The notes: generated from the letters alone by a model not told the origin. Positions 45,627-56,300 are shown, counted from the first letter of the stretch. The stretch is 64,000 nt of DNA from Levilactobacillus enshiensis (GCF_007115095.1 NZ_SULH01000008.1:62001-126000); one strand, 5' to 3'. Translations and numbers: made by a program.

Positions 45627-46388
45627 CTACTTAGTTTTCTTTACGTAGTCTGTGTTACTCGTGATGTACAGCCCATTAGCTAGTCTCAATCGTGTGATTT
45701 TTCCATACTTAGCCACACTAGCAACATCAAAAGTGGTCCCCGCCTTAAAGGTCGATTCTTTATTCTTAAAGGCTTTATCGCGGTACCGCGTGATACTCGT
45801 CTTAGCTTTTACCTGCTTGGCTGCTTTTAAATAGGTAGCCTTTTTTGCTGGTGTGAAAATAGAACCGCCAATACCGATCTTCAAATCCTTAGAAAATTGA
45901 GCCTTACTGATCCCCCACTTAGCTAAATAGCCATATGGATCCTGGTGGTCTCCCCAGATATTATCTGACACCCACTTGTGGGACTTAATTCCAGCTCCAG
46001 ACTTATCTAGTGTCAGAGGAACACCATACTTCTTAGCATAGAACCGTAGAACCCATACATACCGTTTGTAAGACTCGTTAAAGCGTTTCTGACTATCAAC
46101 GTGTGCCAACTCAACTTGGAACGGCGAATTATTATTAGCCACGGTCCCAGCACCGTAAGCGACATAACCTGGCGTCCCAACAATATAAATGCCTTGGTCA
46201 TCAACAATAGCATGCGTATAAGCATTTTGCCAATGACCTTTCATATAAGAAGCTTCTCGCTTGCCCGAACCGAGTCCTTTGTTACTGTCATTCCCCGTGT
46301 CATGGGCGATGATATATTTGTGTAGTGCCTTGGCACCGGAACCTTGACTGGTACCTAACAAATACGTGTAATCAAATTTATAACTCAT
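45627..46388 (-). CDS. Phage endolysin, N-acetylmuramoyl-L-alanine amidase
   Basis: The 253-aa protein has the same plan as the prophage 1 lysin: an amidase domain with YIIAHDTGNDSNKG, AYTHAIVDDQG and DHQDPYGYLAKW, then a DUF5776-type binding end (TSNTDYVKKTK). The two differ mainly in the first 25 residues; most of the rest is identical by eye, showing recent sharing of this module. It overlaps the holin by four bases. Confidence 0.92.
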   Translation of the reverse strand: MSYKFDYTYLLGTSQGSGAKALHKYIIAHDTGNDSNKGLGSGKREASYMKGHWQNAYTHAIVDDQGIYIVGTPGYVAYGAGTVANNNSPFQVELAHVDSQKRFNESYKRYVWVLRFYAKKYGVPLTLDKSGAGIKSHKWVSDNIWGDHQDPYGYLAKWGISKAQFSKDLKIGIGGSIFTPAKKATYLKAAKQVKAKTSITRYRDKAFKNKESTFKAGTTFDVASVAKYGKITRLRLANGLYITSNTDYVKKTK

Positions 46389-46789
46389 TTATCATCGCGT
46401 TCCTTTCCTGCATTTTCTGCCATCTTTTCAAACCGAGTCTTAAGAAATTCTGGAATTGGAAATCCCATGACTTCAAGGTTTTCAATAATGCTGATTGCAT
46501 ATTCGGCGATATAGAAAAGGACGACCGCATTTGAAATAGAATCAAATTGCAGAACGTCCAAAATTGGATATATCGTTAAAACTAGCAGCATAATCAGTAG
46601 ATGTTTGGCTATGCCATATAGCCCCACCGAACTATCGGCCTTAACCTTAGATCGATGTGAAAATGATTTTACGATTCCTGTCAGCAAGTCGGCCATCACA
46701 GCCCATAAAAATACTTCAACTACCGGATTATTGACCATTTTTGCTGATGATTGTAAGACAAGTCCCCACCCAAAAGGTACTGGCGGCAT
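46385..46789 (-). CDS. Phage holin, phi LC3/holin_4-like
   Basis: The 134-aa protein has three hydrophobic segments and the family's conserved stretches IVKSFSHRSKVKADSSVGLY and YIAEYAISIIENLEVMGFPI, ending in a charged tail. It opens the membrane at the end of infection. The ATG at 46789 (AAAGGGG upstream) is preferred to one nine bases earlier. It is unrelated to the holin of prophage 1. Confidence 0.88.
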   Translation of the reverse strand: MPPVPFGWGLVLQSSAKMVNNPVVEVFLWAVMADLLTGIVKSFSHRSKVKADSSVGLYGIAKHLLIMLLVLTIYPILDVLQFDSISNAVVLFYIAEYAISIIENLEVMGFPIPEFLKTRFEKMAENAGKERDDK

Positions 46790-46824
46790 TGCTATCATCC
46801 CCTTTTACTGTAAATTGAAAGCAC

Positions 46825-47022
46825 CTAAGCTTCAGCTGTCGACGTATCACGCTTCGTGTCAGTCGTAGCTTCGGTTGGCGCCGTATCTGCCACATAATCT
46901 TCATTCGTAATCGTTTTATAGTCAGCAGCCGTAATGCCACCAATCATGCCAACTAACTTCTTTAGACCGTCCTTATCGATTGTTTTCCAATCGTTATACG
47001 CCCATGTATAAAGTTGAACCAT
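46825..47022 (-). CDS. XkdX-family small phage protein
   Basis: The 65-aa product begins MVQLYTWAYNDWKTIDKDGL and has ITAADYKTITNEDY, the XkdX pattern, followed by a Thr-rich disordered tail. It lies 14 bases after the next small gene and before the holin, the usual place. Role unknown; the prophage 1 counterpart is at 5456-5611. Confidence 0.75.
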   Translation of the reverse strand: MVQLYTWAYNDWKTIDKDGLKKLVGMIGGITAADYKTITNEDYVADTAPTEATTDTKRDTSTAEA

Positions 47023-47036
47023 AATTTCATCTCCTC

Positions 47037-47405
47037 CTAAACTTGCTTTTCAGTTGCGTTAGTAGCTTGCTGAATAGCTAAATCAGTCACCGCTTGCTGT
47101 ACTTGAGCTAATCCTGTTTTCAAATCTGTCTGTCCCACAGCTAGTGTGGTTGCCGACGCCGTCATTTGCTTGCTAGTGGTCTGCAAAGATGTAATATCCT
47201 TTTGCATATCAATAGTATTCGATTCTGGTCGATTCTTTGGGTCCAGCAATTCTTTACTCTGAGAATCATACCGATACTTAGTCGCAAACCTTGCAAAATC
47301 CTTTACCCAACTATCCAGAATGAATACTTGCGTATAACCGTCTGTCTCTTTTAATTTATAGTCCGTTACATAGCCGTCAGCATCATATGTGATATAAATA
47401 AACAT
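47037..47405 (-). CDS. Small tail fibre-associated protein
   Basis: The 122-aa product has an N-terminal beta unit (MFIYITYDADGYVTDYKLKE) and a C-terminal coiled coil (DITSLQTTSKQMTASATTLA and on). This pattern recurs downstream of fibre genes in lactic acid bacteria phages. AGGAGGGA lies before the ATG. It is 11 bases after the fibre gene stop. Function not established. Confidence 0.65.
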   Translation of the reverse strand: MFIYITYDADGYVTDYKLKETDGYTQVFILDSWVKDFARFATKYRYDSQSKELLDPKNRPESNTIDMQKDITSLQTTSKQMTASATTLAVGQTDLKTGLAQVQQAVTDLAIQQATNATEKQV

Positions 47406-47415
47406 CTAGTCCCTC

Positions 47416-49830
47416 CTAACTCTTAATTTTTCTATCTACATATGCCTTCATTGTCGCAATCGCACTTGTTAAATCATTGGATGATACTGGCGTGATATAT
47501 TTTCCATTCACTGGAATTGTGCCGTTGTGCGGATCAATCATGACATCCTTTCCGAAAGTATTTGGAACAAACCAAGGGTTCCAATTTCCAGAATTAATCA
47601 TGATTCGATGATTTGCATAATCATCCCAATATTCAACTTGTTTATATCCTGCCGTGAACTTAACTGTAATCGTCGCATACATTTTTCCAGAACTATCAAT
47701 TAATGCTGGAGCATGTAATGGTGCCGAACCGTTGATTGAATATGTTCCCGGTGAAAGATTATAAATGTCATCAGTTGCGGTTAAAATCTTTCCTTGATAG
47801 CTACTGGAATCAACCGTAGTGACAATTGGAGTGCTGGTTGCTCCCCATTTCACCATGTGATATGTGTAGCCACTCCAAGTAGTAAAATCTGCAATCCAAA
47901 TATTTCCATTATTATCAGCCAACGTTGTGCCACGCATTGAGGTACCAGAAGGATTGTTGACTGCACTAGCATTAACATAGACTGTCCTAAATCCATTACC
48001 AGCAGACGATAACTTCGTAAAAAGGTCTTCACCAGCGTTTACCGCAAAGTACGGATTACCATCATCAGCAGTTGCCTTTCCACCCTTTTGCCAATTAGAA
48101 GTATCTGTAACATGTACGACTTTACTATCATCATTAGGTTCTAGTGTCCATGGCATACTAATTGTCTGCTTAGCTGAACCATCAGTAGAAATAATTGCGT
48201 GCCATTCTTCTCCATTTAATACTTTAAGGCTCAGTGAAAAAATCTTCCACGCACCAATAGAGTTGCCTGGACTAATCGTTCGTATCGTTAAGACAAAAGC
48301 TGATGCTGTCGGACAGTTGATCATAGTAGCAGCTAAAGTCTTCTGGTTAACATAGTAGCTTCTATCTCCTTCCAGCAATGTGTACAAATCTGTGCCACTG
48401 GGAAGCGGTATAGTCTGCGAGCTGGCAATTAAGTTTTCAAGTGCTGGCACATAGTCATGCTCTACATTGCCTTTCTCCAACATCATATTAGAAATGGTTA
48501 GTGTGCCAATAAAGCCGCTCCGTACATACATCCGCATAAACTGGTAACTGCTACTATTAATTGGTGCTTTCAATTTAACAGTAATTGAGGCATGCCCACT
48601 TTTCATACTAGAATTAGGTGTTACAGCCTCTGTATGGCTCATTCCTGTCGATTTAATCACGTCATAGCTTTGACCGACGATATAAGGGCCAAAATCGCCA
48701 TAGGCTGTAGCATTCGTTGACCAGTCGAAATGCCAAGTTACAACGTCACCGGTGGTTAACCCCGAATTTGTTTCAGAAACAAAGCTGTACTTGTACAAAT
48801 CAGGGAACGAATCGCCGCTACCTGCAAAGGAACCTACATACGATGTTTCGGTGCCAAGTAGGAGGTTCCGTCCTCCCACTTGGTCACCCCATTTAACACT
48901 ATCAGAAGTAGCGGTACTAACTGCTTTAGTAACATCACTTTCAGTTGCATACTCGGTCATATCCGGCATCGGGCCTACTTTACCAGTCGGACCAATATCA
49001 CCTTTATCGCCTTTATCACCCTTGAAGTCCCCAAGGTTAATCCATTGACCATTTGTATAGGAATAGAGCGTCGTCCCAACGAAATATAACTCGCCTTCGT
49101 TTGCCAACGCAGGCAATGACGAAACTTTACCTTTCATTCGAACGCTTAATCCCGGGTCACCCTTAACGCCTTGAACACCCTGCGGACCAATAATATTGGC
49201 AAAGAACGTAAAATTACTACCATTATAAAAGTAGACCTTGCCTCGGTCGGCGTCAGTGCCATTGACCAAAACAAAGTCTCCTTGAATTAAACTATCATCT
49301 GAATCATCATAGCTGTTCATAGCCGCAACGCTGCTGAACGTCTTAACGAACATCGGCCGATATCCCATTGAATCACCTCCTATCTCTTCGCCACCACTCG
49401 ATTCGTCACTAGCTGACTTATGGAATTTAGGAACCACGGTCGGCGAAATGCTGATGGTATAAGCAAGTGGTGTATTAATATCCAATCCTTGAACAGTAAC
49501 CTGAAATGGACCAGAGAAGGTAATATACATACCATCAGGGTAAACTAATTTCCAATTATAAATGACACGATTCCCGCTATTAGCATAAATCTTATTCCAT
49601 GTTGGGCCCTTATAAACGACAGAGAATGCTAATGCAGTGGAATTGTTCATCCCTAAGTCATACTGTTGCGTTTCGTCACCAAGGTTTGTAACTTCCAACT
49701 GTTGCGGCTGTACACCAACCTCTGGCGTTGTTTTGACGTCAGCGACCTCAGTTGGGGCAACATCATCAGTTTTAGAATAAAACAATTTGGTTCCAGCAGA
49801 GGCCATTCCAGAAGAAGAATCAATTGCCAA
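47416..49830 (-). CDS. Tail fibre/baseplate protein with N-terminal tail-tube-like domain
   Basis: From the TTG at 49830 (AGGAGGTGA upstream) the product is 804 aa. Residues about 1-140 resemble the tail tube protein of the same phage (STALAFSVVYKGPTWNKIY, YNWKLVYPDGMYITFSGPF). At 49367 an ATG with a perfect GGAGGTGATT site begins a second possible start, MGYRPMFVKTFSS. After it come collagen-like Gly-X-Y runs (IGPQGVQGVKGDPG, FKGDKGDKGDIGPTG), a carbohydrate-binding-like beta region and a C-terminal adhesin part. It may yield two products, full-length and about 650 aa. Likely host recognition. Confidence 0.8.
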   Translation of the reverse strand: MAIDSSSGMASAGTKLFYSKTDDVAPTEVADVKTTPEVGVQPQQLEVTNLGDETQQYDLGMNNSTALAFSVVYKGPTWNKIYANSGNRVIYNWKLVYPDGMYITFSGPFQVTVQGLDINTPLAYTISISPTVVPKFHKSASDESSGGEEIGGDSMGYRPMFVKTFSSVAAMNSYDDSDDSLIQGDFVLVNGTDADRGKVYFYNGSNFTFFANIIGPQGVQGVKGDPGLSVRMKGKVSSLPALANEGELYFVGTTLYSYTNGQWINLGDFKGDKGDKGDIGPTGKVGPMPDMTEYATESDVTKAVSTATSDSVKWGDQVGGRNLLLGTETSYVGSFAGSGDSFPDLYKYSFVSETNSGLTTGDVVTWHFDWSTNATAYGDFGPYIVGQSYDVIKSTGMSHTEAVTPNSSMKSGHASITVKLKAPINSSSYQFMRMYVRSGFIGTLTISNMMLEKGNVEHDYVPALENLIASSQTIPLPSGTDLYTLLEGDRSYYVNQKTLAATMINCPTASAFVLTIRTISPGNSIGAWKIFSLSLKVLNGEEWHAIISTDGSAKQTISMPWTLEPNDDSKVVHVTDTSNWQKGGKATADDGNPYFAVNAGEDLFTKLSSAGNGFRTVYVNASAVNNPSGTSMRGTTLADNNGNIWIADFTTWSGYTYHMVKWGATSTPIVTTVDSSSYQGKILTATDDIYNLSPGTYSINGSAPLHAPALIDSSGKMYATITVKFTAGYKQVEYWDDYANHRIMINSGNWNPWFVPNTFGKDVMIDPHNGTIPVNGKYITPVSSNDLTSAIATMKAYVDRKIKS
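49367..49380 (-). promoter_or_regulatory. Internal ribosome binding site and start in the fibre gene
   Basis: Minus strand GGAGGTGATTCAATG: a near-perfect Shine-Dalgarno and ATG inside an open frame. This is stronger than at most genuine starts in the operon and probably marks the original gene start before fusion. Confidence 0.65.
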
Positions 49831-49842
49831 TACGGTCACCTC

Positions 49843-50067
49843 CTAAGCTGTCGTATATTTTGAAGTGAAGTCATCAATGAATGTATTTAAGTCAGCTTTA
49901 ACGGTATCCATATTCTGCGTAAACAGATCTCGGTCAACTACCGTCATTTGTAAACTATTATTAGCGCCTTGAGGGCTGACATTGGCATAAAAGTTGGCAA
50001 TCACCTTGCCATCTTCATTCTTAGTCGTCGCAGAAATGGTAAGAGCTTGTGTAATTGACAGTGCCAT
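49843..50067 (-). CDS. Small tail protein
   Basis: The 74-aa product begins MALSITQALTISATTKNEDG, looks like a small beta unit followed by a helix (DTVKADLNTFIDDFTSKY). GGAGG lies before the ATG. It is placed between the tail-associated protein and the fibre gene. I do not recognise a named family; a baseplate accessory role is guessed from position. Confidence 0.6.
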   Translation of the reverse strand: MALSITQALTISATTKNEDGKVIANFYANVSPQGANNSLQMTVVDRDLFTQNMDTVKADLNTFIDDFTSKYTTA

Positions 50068-50069
50068 GG

Positions 50070-50297
50070 CTAAGCCTCCTTCTCTTCATCTGGAGAGACA
50101 ACCTTATCTGCCGGTTTTGACTTTAACGTAGAATTTTCGTCCTTCAAGTTCTTATTTTCCTGTTGTAATTGAGCGGCAAGAACAGTTAGTTGCGCATTTT
50201 GTTTCAGCAGAGAAGCTACCTCATTCCCTGCATTAATACTAATTTGATTCATAATTAAATCTTTCTGGTCTACTTTTTGGTTCTGTTGTTCATTCAT
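50070..50297 (-). CDS. Small coiled-coil phage protein
   Basis: The 75-aa product from the ATG at 50297 has a coiled-coil body (VASLLKQNAQLTVLAAQLQQ and ENKNLKDEN) and an acidic end. It overlaps the tail-associated gene stop by eight bases and the next gene follows within two bases. Such short helical proteins are frequent here; function unknown. Confidence 0.6.
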   Translation of the reverse strand: MNEQQNQKVDQKDLIMNQISINAGNEVASLLKQNAQLTVLAAQLQQENKNLKDENSTLKSKPADKVVSPDEEKEA

Positions 50298-53010
50298 CCT
50301 TATAACCCTCCGCTTTTGCAATTTCTTTGACATCAACAGCCGATTTAACCAGCCGATCCTTTTCATATCCGCGACGCTTAGCTTTTATTTCCCAAACAAA
50401 TGGTGCATTTGGTTGATCACTTTGAACAGTAAAAAAGGTCTCATCACGTGATGACACCCAAACATGATTGATACTATACGACTGAAGAAATACTTGATAC
50501 GCAATAGCTGTATTTACCGTATCCCCAAACAAAGCTTCGATTGGCACAATAGCTTTACCGGTGTCGTCAGTAGCAGCTTCTCCGATGTCACCTAGATAGC
50601 TTTCTGCAGTTTCATACGCTGGAGTGGCACGTACACCATCGCGAGTAACATGAATGGCGTTTTTAGCTCCCAGAGTACCAAGCTTGCCCATAAGAAGAGT
50701 ATCTCCATATACTTTTGTTGCACCAGTTATAGAAGCCTTTCCAACTATATCAACAATTGGCCCCGCTTGAGTCCCATTGCTAATCGTTATTCCCGCAAAA
50801 TCAGTAATACCATCTCCTTTATAAACAGTAAGGGAAATAGGAGCATTACCTTCAGAATCAATAACTGATGAATAATACGGATATGTCGCAACCGAGAACC
50901 CGGATTTTTCGAAGTGAATATTGGGATGGAACACACTTGCTTTACTGGTAGTAAAACCATATTCTAAATTACTTTCAAATGTATCCTTACTAATCGAAAG
51001 GCTTGATACTTCGTCAATATTCAGCGTTCCGCTTGTCACAATTGGATTTTCAACGGCTAAAACAATTTTACCCACGGATTGGAAAACTAAATTAGGTATA
51101 TCTGTATTCAAAGTATGCCAACCCAACCCAACTTGTCCTGCCATTTCTGTATCTGTGGAATTTTTAAAGTAATTCAGCCCACCATTCGTAAGAGTTACAA
51201 CACTTCCGGACTCACCTACAGACGTAACTGTACCTTTATCAATATCAATATTAAACTTATTGGAAGCATTCTTAATATTTCCACTTTGAAATTCTACTTC
51301 TCCAGTTTCAAGATTGAGACTCAAATTTTTACCTGACAATATTCCAGCAGTAATGTTATTTGCGTTCATGTTAATTACATTAACTACATTGGCATCCAAT
51401 ATACCGGCCGATAGCTTACTTGCCGACAAATTTTTAATTGCTGCGTCTGGAATAAAGGCACTCCCAGAGAAAATGACACTTGGTGCGTCCAATAGAATCT
51501 TTCCAGACTGGATTAACGTTTGCCCTGCCTCAACATTCAACTGAGAAATAACGTTCCCTTTTGTAACACGCAAGTTAATATCATTCGTCAGCTGTGAGAT
51601 CTTACTATTGTATTCGTCAGTCCCAATTTTACTTTGAAGCGCATTTGCATTCGTACTTGCCAATTCATTGGCTTCATCAGCAATCTTTCGAGCAGAAATG
51701 ATGTCATTTTGTGCTGCATTAATTTTTTGTTCTATTTGAGCACCAGTCAAATCGGAAACTACTAACATCCATTGCCCATTACTGTAAATATAAAGTGACG
51801 TGCTGGTACTCCCTGTCTTATACCACAGATCACCTTCATGCGCAGTTGCTGGCGTTGTCGGCGTGTAGTAGGTATAAGTTCCTGTCGAGTTCAGACGTTC
51901 AGTAATATCCTTAATCGTTTGCGTTAAGGAACCGTGATAATCCCAATTAGTCGGTGAGGTAACCGTTTCTCCTGTACTCGATACGGCGCTTAATCCGCCC
52001 GAAAAAGTCAGCGTATAGCTATTATTAGGAATAATAAATTGGTTACCCTTGGTGTCAAATACAGTTAACCAGTCACCTGCTTCTACCGCAGGATTTCCAA
52101 ACCAATTCAACGTATAGGGAAAGTACTGAATCTCCTGTAAAGCACCCCAAATATTATTCAAGATACGATCATCAATAAAATCACTCTGTAAGACCAACTG
52201 AGAACCAGAAGTTTTTCCAACATGCAAAGTCGTATTGGATGTTGCTGTATCACTCCCTGTCACCTCCGTATTTGTGGCGGAATAATCTGTCGTCTCGGTT
52301 AGCGGATTGACTGTAATTCCTGAAATTGTATAGGCATTTTCATTTTTAGTGAGTCCCTGGAATTCATAGTTGCTCGGTTCCACTTGGTAATTATTCTGAT
52401 TAATATCTCTTAAGCAAAGCTGACCATTGCGGTCAAAAGAGGAAAAACCTGGAATTAACATTGCTAATAGCCCTAACGCTACCCGATAAGTTTTACCATT
52501 TGGCAGGGACTTAATAGTAATGTTAGGAAGCTTTGCAAAGTTACTTTGATTAATAGGTACGCCTGCTTGATTGGCAATATCCAGTGCCATAGCAGACAGT
52601 GTAGTTGGCACTATAACCTTAGGACTATACATCCCTTCAAGCCAACACATACCATCGACAGCGGTGATTGAAGTCAACTGATTATTACGATCCATCGTAA
52701 TCTCACCATCAACATAGAAGACACCCAATGGCGCATACTCAAAGCTCTTATCTGGTAACTGAATACCAATTGAGACCGTCACTTTATCCTGCGCTTTAAT
52801 TCCTTCCACTAGATTGGCAAACGAAATTTTGACAGAATTTTCAAAAGTTGACCCAATCCCCATTTGTTCGCCAGTCATTGCAGCAGAATTATATTCCACA
52901 GAAACCATGTCGTCCGCGGTAAATGACCTATCGCCAACTGTTGCCTTAACTGTTAGGACACGATCATCACTTGCAAATGCCCGATTAAAAGCATCAGATT
53001 GCTTTAACAC
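50290..53010 (-). CDS. Tail-associated protein (Tal/minor tail protein)
   Basis: The 906-aa product starts from GTG with GGGGGTGAT upstream. Residues 1-370 resemble the gp27-like hub domain of siphovirus Tal proteins (LGVFYVDGEITMDRNNQLTS, VEAGDWLTVFDTKGNQ). The middle has a Trp-Tyr unit (HEGDLWYKTGSTSTSLYIYS) and a coiled coil; the rest is repeated beta strands (ITAGILSGKNLSLNLETGEV) and a C-terminal region with DRLVKSAVDVKEIAKAEG. It caps the tail tube and may carry host contacts. No peptidoglycan-cutting domain is evident. Confidence 0.82.
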   Translation of the reverse strand: MLKQSDAFNRAFASDDRVLTVKATVGDRSFTADDMVSVEYNSAAMTGEQMGIGSTFENSVKISFANLVEGIKAQDKVTVSIGIQLPDKSFEYAPLGVFYVDGEITMDRNNQLTSITAVDGMCWLEGMYSPKVIVPTTLSAMALDIANQAGVPINQSNFAKLPNITIKSLPNGKTYRVALGLLAMLIPGFSSFDRNGQLCLRDINQNNYQVEPSNYEFQGLTKNENAYTISGITVNPLTETTDYSATNTEVTGSDTATSNTTLHVGKTSGSQLVLQSDFIDDRILNNIWGALQEIQYFPYTLNWFGNPAVEAGDWLTVFDTKGNQFIIPNNSYTLTFSGGLSAVSSTGETVTSPTNWDYHGSLTQTIKDITERLNSTGTYTYYTPTTPATAHEGDLWYKTGSTSTSLYIYSNGQWMLVVSDLTGAQIEQKINAAQNDIISARKIADEANELASTNANALQSKIGTDEYNSKISQLTNDINLRVTKGNVISQLNVEAGQTLIQSGKILLDAPSVIFSGSAFIPDAAIKNLSASKLSAGILDANVVNVINMNANNITAGILSGKNLSLNLETGEVEFQSGNIKNASNKFNIDIDKGTVTSVGESGSVVTLTNGGLNYFKNSTDTEMAGQVGLGWHTLNTDIPNLVFQSVGKIVLAVENPIVTSGTLNIDEVSSLSISKDTFESNLEYGFTTSKASVFHPNIHFEKSGFSVATYPYYSSVIDSEGNAPISLTVYKGDGITDFAGITISNGTQAGPIVDIVGKASITGATKVYGDTLLMGKLGTLGAKNAIHVTRDGVRATPAYETAESYLGDIGEAATDDTGKAIVPIEALFGDTVNTAIAYQVFLQSYSINHVWVSSRDETFFTVQSDQPNAPFVWEIKAKRRGYEKDRLVKSAVDVKEIAKAEGYKDE

Positions 53011-53023
53011 TACATATCACCCC

Positions 53024-53386
53024 CTACTGTTCAATAATGTCGAAACTTAACCCCGACCACGTATACTTTTTCAACTTATCATTCCAGCTATATGCCGGTG
53101 ATGTTCGATCACCTACGTAAAAGGTCTTAGTGACCATACCGCCAGCTTGTGCATCAAGATATGTTGCCTTGAAAAAAGGATCTTTAATCGCTTGTAGAAT
53201 CTTACTGCATTCCACATCTGACAGAGGCCCCCATTCAATTGTTAGCTTTATCTTCGATGTAATTCGATCACGACTCATTCTTCCTGCTGCATTACGAGTC
53301 GACTTACCATCAATATCATTAATCGTCCATGAGTAGCTTTTAGGAAGGGGCATGGTGGCCCCGTTAAATGCCAGATAATAACTCAC
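53024..53386 (-). CDS. Distal tail-like protein (DUF6711-like)
   Basis: The 120-aa product from the GTG at 53386 (AAGGAG upstream) begins MSYYLAFNGATMPLPKSYSW and has RITSKIKLTIEWGPLSDVEC and YTWSGLSFDIIEQ. Proteins with this pattern lie between tape measure and Tal in phages of lactobacilli and appear to take the place of a distal tail protein. All-beta and complete. Confidence 0.75.
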   Translation of the reverse strand: MSYYLAFNGATMPLPKSYSWTINDIDGKSTRNAAGRMSRDRITSKIKLTIEWGPLSDVECSKILQAIKDPFFKATYLDAQAGGMVTKTFYVGDRTSPAYSWNDKLKKYTWSGLSFDIIEQ

Positions 53387-53398
53387 CGCTTTCACTCC

Positions 53399-56300
53399 TT
53401 AGAGGTTCAACATATTCTTACCATTTCTTTGATTGACCTGATTGATACCACGAATTGCGTGTGTACCCAACGTCTCATCACCAATCTTGACAGTGATTTC
53501 AATTGGTTCACCATTTTTGTTCTGCATTGAAGAAGGTTTATTGTCCATGGCCATCATGACTGCATTTACAACAGCCTGCTGCATACCAGAGATGCCATCA
53601 CCTTGTACTGAATTCATTCCACTAGTTGCTGGTAAATTCATACTTGGTGCTGATAAAGCAGTTGGCATTGTCACCTTACCTGTAGGGTTCAAATGCATAT
53701 AACTTATGGCCTGCTGAATTAACTGAATTGCCCTTTGCGGTTGACCCAATGGCAACACAATCTCTGGTGAGCCGCCTTCAGCTAAGTTATAAAGTCCTTC
53801 TTTATCAACTAAGCCACCATTGCGGAAACCATCAAAGAGATGATTTAAGCTAGAAAAATCAAAGTCGCCAAATAAAGAACTGCTAGAACTAGGAGCTGCT
53901 TTCTTTTTCTTCTTAGCCGTCACTTTGTTAGCAAAATCTTCAAGCGCCTTTTTGATGGTGTCGACAGCCCCTTTTTCGGTCATGTCAACGCCACCTTTGG
54001 CGACTCCCAAACCGGCTCCTGTAAGATTTCCAAAGCCAATATAACGACTTGCTACAGTCTGAATTACCCTCAAGGGGTTCTTAACGTCATCCCAAACTGA
54101 ACCAATAATTCCAGCAACCGATTCAACCACGTCACTTACGGTATCAAAAATTCCAGAACCAAAATTGTTTAGACCAGAAAGGTCAAAATCAAATTTTGGC
54201 ATATTCAGCTTAGGAATTTTAAAATTAAATTTCCCAATACCAGATTTATAGTGCGGAATTGAACTTACTGTATCCCTAGCACTTTTAATCTTGGTTCCAG
54301 CTGGCAGGTTGACCATCAAGTTACGAACAGCAGGGAAGATTCCTTGCTTTCCATTGGGTAGCTGGTAGCTTTCACGATAGTTACCACTTACCTCATCGTT
54401 GACCATCGCTAACCCGCCATGGTGATAACCACCTTGAGCGAATCTAGGAACATTCCAATGACTTAGACCCCCAGTACCAGCGCCCACGTGACTAAGAATC
54501 CACTTCAAACCATCAATAACACCATTAACAGCCTTTCCAATCGTACCAACAATGGCATTAGCAATTGCTCTTCCAGCGCTGACAATACCATCAATTCCCT
54601 TACGCAATCCACTAGCAATGTTTCCAGTTAGCTTACCAGCACGTTTCTCCAAAGCTCCGAATGCTTTAATAGCTTTATCATGAACGGCTGTGTAAATGGT
54701 AGAACTGGCTTTTTGCATCTTACCCTTGCCAGCAGAGACCTTATCGTGAATATAGCCGCCAATCCCTTTCGCTTTATCACTAACGGTCTTGAAAGCATCT
54801 TTTGCTTTGCCTGACAGCCAACTATGAATATTGGAACTGGCTTTAGACATTTTGCTCTTACCAGCGGTTACCTTGTCACCAATAGACTTACCAAGTCCTT
54901 TAGCCTTATCACTGACAGTCTTGAAAGCGTCTTTTGCCTTAGTGGACAACCAGCTATGAATATTGGAACTAGCCTTTTGCAGTTTCTTTTGACCAGCACC
55001 AACTTTATCATGAACGTCAGCACCTAAAGTCTTTGCTTTAGACTTTACTGCATCGAAAGCCTTCTTGGCCTTTCCAGACAGCCAATCATGAATATCAGTG
55101 CTTGCCTTAGTGAGTTTCTTTTTCCCTGTCTGCACTTTGTCATGAATGCCCTGACCAATGTCTTTAGCCCAGTCAATAGTATCTTTTAAGCGAGCTTTGC
55201 CCCACTTAACGATATTCTTGCCAGTCTTTGTATCCTTCAGGAACCAAGTAGCAATGCTACCCACAGGATTTAGAATGAATGAGGCAATCTTACCCCAATT
55301 CTTTTTAATCCAAGTAAGTGCATCACCAAGCCACTTAGTTACAGCTTTATAGATGTTGTTGACGAATTTACGAAACTTCTTGTTGTGCTTGTACAATTCA
55401 ACAAATACAACAACAACTGCTGCGATTGCGGCTGCAAGTAAAACATATGGGTTAACAGCCATAACAGCATTCAATGCTGCTTGTGCTCCAGCCGCTAATT
55501 TTCCCCAAACAGACCAGTTTTTTATACCTTTAACCACGTCCACAATTACTGCACCGCCAGCTTTAAGCTTAGACCAGCTGATTTTTGCAAGTGCCCCAGC
55601 ATATTTAGCTCCGGTCTTCACTCCCGACCAACTTAAAAGAGCTAATTTCTTGGCATAACCTGCTCCTGTGCTTAACTTGGACCATGTAATTGCACCCAAT
55701 TTTTGAGTATCTTTTACAAAGTTTTTCCAATTATCCACCGCTAGAACCTTGACGACCTTGCCAATGTTCTTAATGGATTGGAATCCTTTTTTAAGATCGG
55801 AGATACCCGTCAACTTTCCAAAGAATTCACTCAATAGATGTTTGTTCTTTGAAAGCATTGTTGCTTTATCGACTAACTTTCCTACCAAACTTGTTCCTTT
55901 TTCAAAAGAAGAAGTTCCAACTTTAAACGCAAACAGCCCAAGTAAAACTTTTGCAAATGCTTGAACTGCTTTTTGATGCTTATTAATCCAAATGGCTAAT
56001 CCGTTTAAAGCTTTTGAAATGCCCTCAATGGCGCCAATCCCTGACCCACCCGTAAAACTAGCAATGGGCTTAAGAAAGGTATCAAAGAGAGCCTTGCCTA
56101 AGGGTGCCAAAGCTTTCAAGACGGAATTAACTACTTTAATTGCTGCTGATAACAAATCGAAGAAAGCTGGTAAAGCTTTGGTGATTGTGAAATTAGCTAA
56201 TGGCAACAGAACGTTTTTATAGCCCCAATCTAGTGCATCCCATACGGTCTTATTCAATCCACGAATCGAATTGAATAATCCTTTAATGGAATTTAACAGT

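Noticed and set aside
53442-53702. Plus-strand open frames across the tape measure gene
   Set aside because: They mirror the coding strand of a very long real gene and have no start signals.
54680-55150. Regular 132-bp repeats considered as a CRISPR array
   Set aside because: The units are coding, in frame, imperfect and without spacers; they are protein repeats.
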